From Rhodanobacter sp. (GTDB taxonomy: Bacteria > Pseudomonadota > Gammaproteobacteria > Xanthomonadales > Rhodanobacteraceae): a DNA stretch of 38,797 nucleotides. Shown here one piece after another: positions 26,326-35,371 of this stretch; position 1 is the first letter of the stretch; each line of letters opens with the position of its first letter. Made by a program: the position numbers and the translations under genes. The stretch covers positions 18,047 through 56,843 of the forward strand of contig DZCM01000005.1 of assembly GCA_022730295.1 (NCBI GenBank), given 5' to 3'. The notes below the pieces were generated by a model. It was not told the DNA's origin. It made no database searches and worked only from the letters and a program-made list of their open reading frames with translations.

Positions 26326-26346
26326 AAGATCCGGGGCTGAAGAACG

Positions 26347-27141
26347 ATGCGGGTGCTGCTGAGCAATGACGATGGCGTGGATGCACCGGGACTGCGCGTG
26401 CTCGCCGAACACATCGCCGAATTGGGTGAGGTGATTGTGGTGGCGCCTGACCGTGACCGCTCCGGCGCCAGCAACTCCCTGACGCTTGACCAGCCGGTGC
26501 GCGTCACGCGGCGTGACAACAGCGTTTATTGCGTGGCCGGGACGCCGACCGATTGCGTGCATTTGGCATTGTCCGGGCTGCTTGATGAAGAACCCGACAT
26601 CGTGCTGTCGGGCATCAACAATTCCGCCAATCTCGGCGACGACGTGATTTATTCCGGCACGGTATCCGCTGCGATGGAAGGCCGCTTCCTCGGCTTGCCC
26701 GCGATCGCGGTGTCGCTGGCTGGGCCGGGTGAATTTCACGACGGCAACGGTCATCATTTCAATTCGGCCGCGCGCGCCGTGCTGCTGCTGACGCGGCGGC
26801 TGCTGGTCGATCCGCTGCCCGCCGACACCATCCTCAACGTCAACGTGCCGGATCGCCCGTGGCCCGACATCCGCGGCTTCGAAGTGACCCGGCTCGGCAG
26901 CCGCCACCGCTCTGCGCCGTGCATTGCCCAGCGCGATCCGCGCGGGCGCACCGTATGGTGGATCGGTCCGGCGGGCGCTGCCGACGATGCCGGTCCCGGT
27001 ACCGATTTCGACGCGGTGCGCCGCGGGTACGTTTCGGTAACCCCGATCCACGTCGACCTCACGCGCTTCTCCGCGCTTGAAAAGGTCTCGGGTTGGATCG
27101 AGGGCCTGTCCGCGCAGATCGCCGGGGAACGTGCCGCATGA
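26347..27141 (+). CDS. surE: 5'/3'-nucleotidase SurE
   Basis: A 264-residue metal-dependent nucleoside monophosphate phosphatase. The metal-binding aspartates D8 and D9 ([12 protein letters not shown]) open the protein, followed by the conserved serine in [20 protein letters not shown], and the asparagine in [19 protein letters not shown]. Length is normal. Its stop overlaps the pcm start as ATGA. surE-pcm is a conserved stress-survival pair. In many gammaproteobacteria ispD, ispF and truD lie between ftsB and surE; here only 92 bases do. Confidence 0.96.
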   Translation: MRVLLSNDDGVDAPGLRVLAEHIAELGEVIVVAPDRDRSGASNSLTLDQPVRVTRRDNSVYCVAGTPTDCVHLALSGLLDEEPDIVLSGINNSANLGDDVIYSGTVSAAMEGRFLGLPAIAVSLAGPGEFHDGNGHHFNSAARAVLLLTRRLLVDPLPADTILNVNVPDRPWPDIRGFEVTRLGSRHRSAPCIAQRDPRGRTVWWIGPAGAADDAGPGTDFDAVRRGYVSVTPIHVDLTRFSALEKVSGWIEGLSAQIAGERAA

Positions 27142-27830
27142 GCGCCTTGTCGGATGGGCTGTTCGGAACCGCAACGGCGTCCGCCCGGGGTGCCGGCCTG
27201 ACCTCGCAGCGTGCGCGCGATCGCCTGATCTCGACCTTGCGCGAGGACGGCATTGCCGATCCGCGCGTGCTGGACGTGATTCGCAGCATGCCGCGGCACC
27301 TGTTCATCGACGAAGCGCTGGCGGCGCGCGCGTACGAAAACAACGCGCTGCCGATCGGGCTGGGTCAGACGATCTCGCAACCGTGGGTGGTCGCGCGCAT
27401 GACCGAGCTGCTGATCGCCGATCGCGTTCCCGATCGCGTGCTGGAAATCGGCACGGGCTCGGGCTATCAGGCGGCGGTGCTGGCGGCACTGGTTGGTACG
27501 GTTTTCACGGTCGAGCGCATCGAGGAACTGCTGCGCAAGGCGCGCCGGTTGTTCCGCAACCTCAAGATCGAAAACATCCGTTCGCGGCATGACGACGGCA
27601 ACATCGGATGGCCATCCGAAGGTCCGTTCGATGCGATCGTGCTGACCGCCGCCGGCGAAACCGTGCCGCGTGCACTGTGCGAGCAACTCGTGGATGGCGG
27701 CGTGCTGGTCGCCCCGGTCGGCCCGCCGCAGCAGCAGCGGTTGGTGCGCTGGCGCCGCAACGGCGATGCGTGGTTGCACGAAGACCTCGAAGCCGTGAGT
27801 TTCGTGCCGCTGCTGGGTGGCCTTGGTTGA
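27138..27830 (+). CDS. pcm: Protein-L-isoaspartate O-methyltransferase
   Basis: A 230-residue SAM-dependent enzyme repairing isoaspartyl residues in aged proteins. ATG at 27138 overlaps the surE stop. Family segments: [32 protein letters not shown] (two adjoining blocks, about 54-85) forming the substrate cleft, and SAM-binding [18 protein letters not shown] (about 101-118), then [16 protein letters not shown]. The first 20 residues are an extra, low-conservation stretch. Confidence 0.95.
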   Translation: MSALSDGLFGTATASARGAGLTSQRARDRLISTLREDGIADPRVLDVIRSMPRHLFIDEALAARAYENNALPIGLGQTISQPWVVARMTELLIADRVPDRVLEIGTGSGYQAAVLAALVGTVFTVERIEELLRKARRLFRNLKIENIRSRHDDGNIGWPSEGPFDAIVLTAAGETVPRALCEQLVDGGVLVAPVGPPQQQRLVRWRRNGDAWLHEDLEAVSFVPLLGGLG

Positions 27831-27844
27831 TGCTTGCCTTTGCT

Positions 27845-27916
27845 CGTCATCCCGGCGCAGGCTGACGGGTTCGAGGTGGTCCTGCCTTTGCTCGCCATCC
27901 CGGCGCAGGCCGGGAT
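27845..27916. repeat. REP-like palindromes, two copies
   Basis: Between pcm and yqaA. A complete palindrome, ATCCCGGC/GCCGGGAT with GCAG loop (27897-27916), is the reverse orientation of 10338-10357. A partial copy with CGTCATCCCGGCGCAGGC begins at 27845. Apparent short coding frames through this stretch are repeat-derived. The rest of the gap, to 28072, shows nothing recognisable. Confidence 0.65.
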
Positions 27917-28072
27917 CCATGTTGCGCTTGCGGAGATTGCAATGGGTTTGGGTTTCGCGTTCATCCATCTCGTCATGCCTGGCGAGTTTTCGATCCCCCG
28001 GCACGCGGCTCGAAGCGGCGTATTGCCGTGCTCGTTGCAGGCCTCAACGCAGCGCACATTCGAACTGCCGTC

Positions 28073-28678
28073 ATGAAATTGTTCAAGCCGCTCTACGAAT
28101 GGGCGATCAAATGGTCGGCCAGGCCGCGCGCGGACGTCGCGCTGTGCGTGTTGAGTTTCGTCGAGGCCTTCATTTTCCCGGTCGCGCCGGAAATCATGCT
28201 GGCGCCGATGACGCTGGCGCGGCCGCGCAAATGGTGGCAACTGGCCTCCTTGAGCCTGGTGTTTTCGTTGCTCGGATCGCTGGTCGGTTACGCGCTGGGG
28301 CATTTCGCCTTCCAGGCATTGAAGCCGCTGTTGGACACCTTGCACTTGTTGGCGCCCATCGACGCCGGTGTCGCCAAGCTGACGCTGGAGATGCATACCC
28401 ACAAGTGGGGCTTGTTCGGCGTGCTGATCCTCGCCGCGCTGATCCCGGTGGTGCCGATGAAGTTCGTCACCTGGTCGTGCGGGATCATTGGCGTGCCGTT
28501 ACTGCCGTTCCTGGCCTGCATCCTGATCGGTCGCGGCAAGCGCGTGTACCTCGTCGCCGGTGCGATCCGCGTCGGTGGCGAACGCGCCGAGCGGGCCTTG
28601 CACCGGCATATTGAAACCGCCGGATGGGTGACCGTCGCGATCGTCATCGCGTTGGGCCTGTACTACTGGCTGCGTTGA
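28073..28678 (+). CDS. yqaA: YqaA/DedA family membrane protein
   Basis: A 201-residue inner-membrane protein of the VTT/DedA-like YqaA group. Membrane segments appear at about residues 25-45 (CVLSFVEAFIFPVAPEIMLAP), 60-80, 121-145 (LFGVLILAALIPVVPMKF) and 180-198. The FPVAPE and P-x-x-x-x re-entrant type segments fit the family. ATG at 28073 is preferred over an upstream start in repeat-rich DNA. It commonly lies between pcm and nlpD in this group. Transport or lipid-scrambling roles are proposed for the wider family; none is shown for this branch. Confidence 0.85.
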   Translation: MKLFKPLYEWAIKWSARPRADVALCVLSFVEAFIFPVAPEIMLAPMTLARPRKWWQLASLSLVFSLLGSLVGYALGHFAFQALKPLLDTLHLLAPIDAGVAKLTLEMHTHKWGLFGVLILAALIPVVPMKFVTWSCGIIGVPLLPFLACILIGRGKRVYLVAGAIRVGGERAERALHRHIETAGWVTVAIVIALGLYYWLR

Positions 28679-28735
28679 GTCTCGGGACTCGGGATTCGAT
28701 CTCACACATGTGCGCGCCGTGCTCGTCGTTGCCGG

Positions 28736-28790
28736 CGCAGTCTCCCACTCCCCCCACAGCTTCAAGGTTGGTGGAGAGGGTTGCGGTGAA
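28736..28790. repeat. Degenerate palindromic repeat remnant
   Basis: The sequence CTCCCACTCCCCCCAC ... GTGGAGAGGGTTGCGGTGA looks like a decayed copy of the C-rich/G-rich palindromic repeat type found at 18818-18920. Arms no longer pair perfectly. Confidence 0.3.
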
Positions 28791-28845
28791 GGGGCGTGCA
28801 ATCGGCTGACGCGATCCGGCGCCAACACGATGCTGCGGTCGTGAC

Positions 28846-28875
28846 TTGATGCGAGCCTTGATGCGAGCCTTGATG
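28846..28875. repeat. 12-bp tandem repeat upstream of nlpD
   Basis: TTGATGCGAGCC occurs twice head to tail (28846-28857, 28858-28869), followed by a half unit TTGATG. It ends 34 bases before the nlpD ATG. A TATCCT sequence at 28897-28902 is 21 bases from the last TTGATG, too far for a standard promoter. Confidence 0.6.
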
Positions 28876-28909
28876 ACCCCGCGGTGACCGATCCGGTATC
28901 CTTGCGCGC

Positions 28910-29953
28910 ATGACGCGCACGACAATTTGTTCCAAGGTGGCGCTGGCGGCGATTGCCGCGGCGGTTTTGCTGGCCGGGTGCGTGACCACGCCCGCGCCGG
29001 TGGTCAATCATTCGTTTGGTCCCGGTGAGGCGAGCGCGCCGGCACCGGCGGCTGCCGCGCAACCTGCTGTCACGAGCGGCGTGCAAACGTTCGGCATCGG
29101 CAGCCACGCCAACGGCACCACCAGCGCGGCGGGTTACGCGGTGGCACCGGGCGATACGCTGTACAGCATCGCCTTCGCGCATGGGCTCGACTTCAAGGTG
29201 CTGGCTGCCGACAACGGCATCGCGCCGCCGTACACGATTCATCCCGGACAGGTATTGAAGCTGGCAGCGCCAGCAGCGACGCCGGTTGCGGGCGGCGCGC
29301 ACGGCGCGGCTGCCGCGCAACCAGCCCAGCCCGCCGAACCCGTATTTGGCCCGGTCACCACGCGGCCCACGCCCGCAAGCAATACCTCCGTGGCTGCCGG
29401 TGGTGCGTCCACGGTCGCGTCAGGAACTCCCGAAGCGGCGCCAGAAGCGCCGGTCGAGTCGCCGCCTGCACCTGCCTCAGCGGTGGCCAATGCGGCTGCC
29501 ATGGCGGCGCCGCCTGCTGCCCAGTCTGTTGTTGCAGCAACACCTGCGCCGCCGCCGGGGGCAACCCGCAACGCCGCCGGGATCACCTGGCGCTGGCCTG
29601 CCCGTGGTGATTTGATCAGCGGATTCCAGGCTGGCGGCGGCGGTGACGGTGCCGGCGTCGACATTGCCGGCAAGGCCGGCGATCCGGTGCGCGCGGCTGC
29701 GTCCGGCACCGTGGTGTACAGCGGCAACGGACTGATTGGTTACGGCGAGCTGATCATCATCAAACACAACGACACGTATTTGTCCGCCTACGGGCACAAC
29801 AGCAAGCGGCTGGTCAAGGAAGGCCAGCACGTCGAGGCCGGGCAGGAGATCGCACTGATGGGCGCCTCGGGCGCGCCGCGCGTCGAGCTGCATTTCGAGA
29901 TCCGCAAGAACGGCAAGCCGGTGGATCCGATGGGCTACCTGCCGAAAAAGTAG
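28910..29953 (+). CDS. nlpD: NlpD-like lipoprotein, amidase activator
   Basis: A 347-residue outer-membrane lipoprotein. Signal peptide with lipobox LAGC (C24); a LysM peptidoglycan-binding domain (about 74-119: YAVAPGDTLYSIAFAHGLD ... IHPGQVLKL); a long Ala/Pro-rich linker (about 120-222); and a C-terminal LytM domain (about 230-347). The LytM domain lacks two zinc ligands: no histidine precedes VDIAG, and the first of the HxH pair is E326 (VELHFE). It is thus catalytically degenerate, as expected for NlpD that activates amidase AmiC at the septum. rpoS, often next, is not present. Confidence 0.93.
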   Translation: MTRTTICSKVALAAIAAAVLLAGCVTTPAPVVNHSFGPGEASAPAPAAAAQPAVTSGVQTFGIGSHANGTTSAAGYAVAPGDTLYSIAFAHGLDFKVLAADNGIAPPYTIHPGQVLKLAAPAATPVAGGAHGAAAAQPAQPAEPVFGPVTTRPTPASNTSVAAGGASTVASGTPEAAPEAPVESPPAPASAVANAAAMAAPPAAQSVVAATPAPPPGATRNAAGITWRWPARGDLISGFQAGGGGDGAGVDIAGKAGDPVRAAASGTVVYSGNGLIGYGELIIIKHNDTYLSAYGHNSKRLVKEGQHVEAGQEIALMGASGAPRVELHFEIRKNGKPVDPMGYLPKK

Positions 29954-29971
29954 GGCGGGTGACAACCCGCC
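29954..29971 (+). terminator. Terminator-like hairpin after nlpD
   Basis: A 7-bp perfect stem, GGCGGGT/ACCCGCC, with GACA loop directly follows the nlpD stop codon. Only a short TTT occurs downstream (near 29977-29979). The remaining bases to the end of the convergent DUF498 gene (30097) show nothing recognisable. Confidence 0.45.
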
Positions 29972-30096
29972 ATCGATTTGCGATCGGCGGGATTGTTCGC
30001 ATCATCCCTGATGCTCACCCCTCACACACGCTCGGGGCCGACCCTTCGAGCGTCCAAATGCGTTCCCGGTGAATTTGCCGCTGCGTTCCCCCCGCC

Positions 30097-30468
30097 CTAT
30101 GGCAGGATAAACGCTGCGATGACGTTGCGGCCTTCGTCGGCGAGGATGTCCCAGGTGCGTGCAGCGGCAGCGTTGTCCATCACTTCCACGCCGATGCCGC
30201 GTTGCAGGAACGCAGCCAACACAGCCTGCGAGGGAAACCGCTGGCGTTCGCCGGTGCCCAGCAGCACCACATCGGGCTTGAGCGCGAGGACAGTCTCGAC
30301 CTGTGCCGGGGTCAGCGCCGCAACATCGTGGACCGGCCAGTCCTCGAGCACCTTGTCGCGGCACAGGATCAGGCTGGCGCTGAACGGCCGGTCGATGATC
30401 ACGATCTCGCGGGCACCGACCCTGCGCACGAACAGGTAATCACGCGGGCGTTCGAGATTCAGTTCCAC
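30097..30468 (-). CDS. Mth938-like domain protein (DUF498)
   Basis: A 123-residue protein consisting of one Mth938/DUF498 domain, related to the mitochondrial complex I assembly factor NDUFAF3. Typical segments: GAREIVIIDRPFSASLILCRDKVLEDWPV (about 18-46, in two blocks), PDVVLLGTGERQRFP (about 65-79), GIGVEVMDNAAAARTWDILADEGRNVIAAFI to the end. Role in bacteria is not established. GTG start at 30468. It lies 8 bases downstream of yhbY on the same strand. Confidence 0.88.
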   Translation of the reverse strand: MELNLERPRDYLFVRRVGAREIVIIDRPFSASLILCRDKVLEDWPVHDVAALTPAQVETVLALKPDVVLLGTGERQRFPSQAVLAAFLQRGIGVEVMDNAAAARTWDILADEGRNVIAAFILP

Positions 30469-30476
30469 GAGTCGAA

Positions 30477-30776
30477 CTACTTCTTCGGCAAGGCAATCTG
30501 CGGCTGGTCATCGTTGCGCCGGTACAACACTGCGATCTTGCCGATCGTCTGCACGGTATCGGCTTTGCTGGATTCGACCAGTTGCGTGAGCTCGGCCACA
30601 CGCGCCGCACGATCCGCGCCGGCGAGCCTGACCTTGATCAGTTCGTGATCGTCCAACGCCTGTTCCAATTCCTTCAGGACGCCCGGCGTGACGCCCTTGC
30701 CGCCCAGCAGCAACACTGGCTTCAAGGCGTGCGCGAGGCCGCGCAGATAGCGGATCTGGGTTGGCTTCAAGGCCAT
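30477..30776 (-). CDS. yhbY: Ribosome-associated RNA-binding protein YhbY
   Basis: A 99-residue CRM-domain protein: KPTQIRYLRGLAHALKPVLLLGGKGVTPGVL (two blocks, residues 4-34) with the GxxG RNA-binding loop as GGKG, then a C-terminal basic part. YhbY associates with pre-50S subunits. ATG at 30776. It is divergent from rlmE, a 50S methyltransferase gene, an arrangement seen widely, with about 100 bases between that must carry both promoters. Confidence 0.93.
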   Translation of the reverse strand: MALKPTQIRYLRGLAHALKPVLLLGGKGVTPGVLKELEQALDDHELIKVRLAGADRAARVAELTQLVESSKADTVQTIGKIAVLYRRNDDQPQIALPKK

Positions 30777-30880
30777 GCGTCAAGGCTTCGGGCGGGTGGA
30801 CGTGACCTGACAGGTTATCATGGGTGCCAGACAACGTAACTGACGGGCGGCGCGTGCAGGCCGTCCATGGATGCAGCTTC

Positions 30881-31507
30881 GTGGCCAGATCGAAAAGCAG
30901 CACGCGCTGGCTGAAGGAGCATTTCAGCGATGAATACGTCAAGCGCGCCCAGGCCGAGGGCCTGCGGTCACGGGCAGCGTTCAAGCTGGACGAACTGCTG
31001 GAGCGCGACCGGATCCTCAAAGCCGGCATGGTGGTCGTGGACCTCGGCGCTGCGCCCGGCGGCTGGTCGCAATTGGTGCGCCAGCGGCTGGGTGGCAGCG
31101 GCCGCGTGCTGGCGCTGGACATCTTGCCGATGCAGGGCATCGGCGGGGTCGAGTTCCTCGAAGGCGATTTCCGCGACGAGCGCGTTTTCGAGGCCTTGAT
31201 GGCCAAGCTGGACGGCGCGCCGGTGGACCTTGTGCTGTCGGATATGGCACCCAATATCAGCGGTATTGAAGACGCCGACCAGTCCCGGGCGATGCATCTG
31301 GCGGAACTGGCTGCGGATTTCGCACACAAATGTTTGCGGCCCGGAGGGTCAATGCTGGTGAAATTGTTCCAGGGACGCGGCTTCGACGAATACCTGCGCG
31401 ACTTGCGCGCAGGCTGTGCGCGAGTGACACTGCGCAAACCCAAGGCTTCGCGCTCGCGCTCGCGCGAGGTGTATGCCTTGGCCACCGGCTGGAAGAAGCG
31501 AGCATGA
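30881..31507 (+). CDS. rlmE: 23S rRNA (uridine2552-2'-O)-methyltransferase RlmE
   Basis: A 208-residue RrmJ/FtsJ enzyme methylating U2552 in the 23S rRNA A-loop. GTG at 30881 gives the standard MARSKSSTRWLKEHFSD; a start at 30824 would add 19 unconserved residues. SAM-binding VVDLGAAPGGWSQ is at 52-64 and the catalytic K-D-K-E tetrad is K35, D121, K161 and E196. The stop codon overlaps a 25-codon reading frame that bridges to ftsH. Confidence 0.96.
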   Translation: MARSKSSTRWLKEHFSDEYVKRAQAEGLRSRAAFKLDELLERDRILKAGMVVVDLGAAPGGWSQLVRQRLGGSGRVLALDILPMQGIGGVEFLEGDFRDERVFEALMAKLDGAPVDLVLSDMAPNISGIEDADQSRAMHLAELAADFAHKCLRPGGSMLVKLFQGRGFDEYLRDLRAGCARVTLRKPKASRSRSREVYALATGWKKRA

Positions 31508-31577
31508 ACCACGTTGTTGACCACCTGATCACCCACGACCACGTCGCGCTGGTACCAGCGCGGGAGGCATACGCACC

Positions 31578-31581
<4 letters not shown>
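31504..31581 (+). CDS. Possible 25-codon linker ORF between rlmE and ftsH
   Basis: ATG at 31504 overlaps the rlmE stop as ATGA, and its own TGA overlaps the ftsH ATG as ATGA, so the frame fills the gap exactly. The 25-residue product is His-rich at the front ([18 protein letters not shown]) and has no recognised homology to me. A GGGAGG ribosome site for ftsH lies inside its 3' end. It may act only to carry ribosomes from rlmE to ftsH, or may be chance; no ribosome site of its own is obvious. Confidence 0.35.
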
Positions 31582-33530
<1,949 letters not shown>

Positions 33531-33545
33531 GGCGATGGACGTTTG

Positions 33546-33578
33546 CGACAAGGCCGCCCGCGGGCGGCCTTGTCGTTT
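33546..33578 (+). terminator. ftsH intrinsic terminator
   Basis: A perfect 30-bp palindrome with 15-base arms (left arm CGACAAGGCCGCCCG, 33546-33560; right arm 33561-33575) is followed by TTT, 15 bases after the ftsH stop. This is the clearest intrinsic terminator in the window. Confidence 0.85.
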
Positions 33579-33660
33579 CCGGATAGTATTTTGCAACGGC
33601 GCATGCAGCATCACGGTGTGAGCATGCGGGTCGACCGGATGGCGTTGGAGCTTCGCCCGG

Positions 33661-35250
33661 ATGCGTGACTCGATCGCACGATTCAAGCAAACGTTCGCCG
33701 AGTTCCGGCGGCGGCGAGTATTCCGCGTGGTCGCGCTATACGTGGTGACGGCCTGGATCCTGATCCAGCTCGGCAGCGCGGTATTCGAACCGCTGGGACT
33801 GCCGTCGTGGTCGATGCGGCTTCTGATCGTGTTGCTGGTGCTGGGCTTCGTGCCGGCCTGCGTGCTCGCCTGGGTGTACGACATCGGTGCGCACGGCATC
33901 GAGCGCACTTTGCCGGCCATCGGGGAGCCTTCCCCGGCGCATGCCGAGCCGGCCGCTGCGCCCGGCGCGTCGGTGGCGATCCTGCCATTTGCCGATCTCA
34001 GCGAAGCCCACGACCAGGCGTACTTCTGCGACGGTCTTGCCGAGGAAATCCTGAACGTGCTGGCGTCGATCCGTGACTTGCGCGTGGCATCACGCACCTC
34101 GTCGTTCCGCTTTCGTGGTGGCGACGCGGATGCCCGCGAAATCGGGCGCGCGTTGAACGTCGCGGCCATCATGGAAGGCAGCGTGCGCAAGGCCGGCGAT
34201 CACGTGCGCGTTACCGCGCAGTTGATTGATGCGAACAGCGGGTACCACTTGTGGTCGGAAAGCTACGACCGGCAGTTGCGCGACATTTTTGCGATCCAGG
34301 GCGAGATCGCGCGCAACGTTGCGCGGGCCTTGCAGGTCTCGTTGACCGCGACGGCCCTTGCCGCCTGCCGTTGCGATGCACCGCGCGACATGCGGGCCTA
34401 CGAATTTTACCTGCGCGGGCGGCAGATCCAGTCCGTCAAGAGCAGCGACAACTGGACCAAGGCGCCGGAGATGTTTCGGCGCGCGATCGCGCTGGATCCG
34501 GATTACGCGGCGGCGCATGCCGGCCTTGCCGATTCGCTGGCGCAACTGCTGATCTGGCGAATCATCGAGCCGTCGGGTGTTCTGGAAGAGGCGCTGGCCG
34601 CCGCGAAACGTGCGCTGGAATTGGCGCCGCAGCTCGCTGAAGCCCACGTCGCACACGCCAACACGCTGTCGCTCGCCGGCGACCATGAGGCTGCCGTCGC
34701 GGCGTTCGAGCGCGCGCTCGAACTGAACCCCGAACTTTACGAAGCGCATTACTACTTCGGGCGCCATTGCTATGCGCGCGGCGACCAGGCGCGCGCCATC
34801 AGGGAATTCGAAGCCGCTCATCGCGTGCGCCCCGACGAGTTCCAGGCGATGGCGCTGGCTTCCGGCGCCGCCGATGCATTGGGCGACAAGGCACGCGGTG
34901 ACGAGCTGACGCGGTTGGCCCTGCCATCAGCCCTCGCTGAAATCGCGGCCGACCCCGAGAATGGCCGCGCACTTTATCTCGCCGCCGCCATGCAGGTGCG
35001 CCTGGGTGATATCGAAGGAGGCCGCCGCAACCTCGACGCGGCACTGCGCCTGCAGCCGGATGATTTCGGTACGCTCTACAACGCGGCTTGTACCTACACC
35101 CAGATGGGCGACCACGCGCGCGCGCTCGATCTGCTCGAGCGGGCGATTGCGACGGGCGGCGGATTCCGCGAGTGGATCGAACACGACTCCGACCTCGACG
35201 CCCTGCGCGGGTTGCCACGCTACCACGCGATCATGGCGCGTTTCGGCTGA
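33661..35250 (+). CDS. Membrane-anchored TolB-like/TPR protein (paralogue 2)
   Basis: A 529-residue protein starting at ATG 33661. A basic RRRRVFR is followed by two membrane segments (about 20-42 and 51-73) ending in LAWVYDIGAHGIERT, matching the start of paralogue 1. An Ala/Pro-rich linker, a TolB/FlgO-like domain (about 102-225: SVAILPFADLSEAHDQAYFC, GLAEEILNVL, IMEGSVRKAGDHVRVTAQL, LWSESYDRQLRDIFAIQ), then TPR units to the C-terminus (about 240-510). With only two membrane segments its TPR part should be cytoplasmic, unlike the other copies. No enzymatic domain is seen. Function unknown. Confidence 0.85.
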   Translation: MRDSIARFKQTFAEFRRRRVFRVVALYVVTAWILIQLGSAVFEPLGLPSWSMRLLIVLLVLGFVPACVLAWVYDIGAHGIERTLPAIGEPSPAHAEPAAAPGASVAILPFADLSEAHDQAYFCDGLAEEILNVLASIRDLRVASRTSSFRFRGGDADAREIGRALNVAAIMEGSVRKAGDHVRVTAQLIDANSGYHLWSESYDRQLRDIFAIQGEIARNVARALQVSLTATALAACRCDAPRDMRAYEFYLRGRQIQSVKSSDNWTKAPEMFRRAIALDPDYAAAHAGLADSLAQLLIWRIIEPSGVLEEALAAAKRALELAPQLAEAHVAHANTLSLAGDHEAAVAAFERALELNPELYEAHYYFGRHCYARGDQARAIREFEAAHRVRPDEFQAMALASGAADALGDKARGDELTRLALPSALAEIAADPENGRALYLAAAMQVRLGDIEGGRRNLDAALRLQPDDFGTLYNAACTYTQMGDHARALDLLERAIATGGGFREWIEHDSDLDALRGLPRYHAIMARFG

Positions 35251-35371
35251 AGCCCGTCGCGGGGTCGCGGTAAGCCCTGAACTGGCCGTTTTCTGTTGTG
35301 CTTGCGCGCATTGACCGGCGCCAGCACACTGCGCCAGCGCCGGGCACCGGCATAGAGGCGGCAGACAGGTT

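Noticed and set aside
27834-28076. 80-codon frame between pcm and yqaA
   Set aside because: Its start is read through two REP-like palindromes, with repeated LLVIPAQA/LLAIPAQA words; no independent coding evidence.
28870-28902. nlpD promoter made of TTGATG and TATCCT
   Set aside because: The spacer is 21 bases, too long for a standard sigma-70 promoter.
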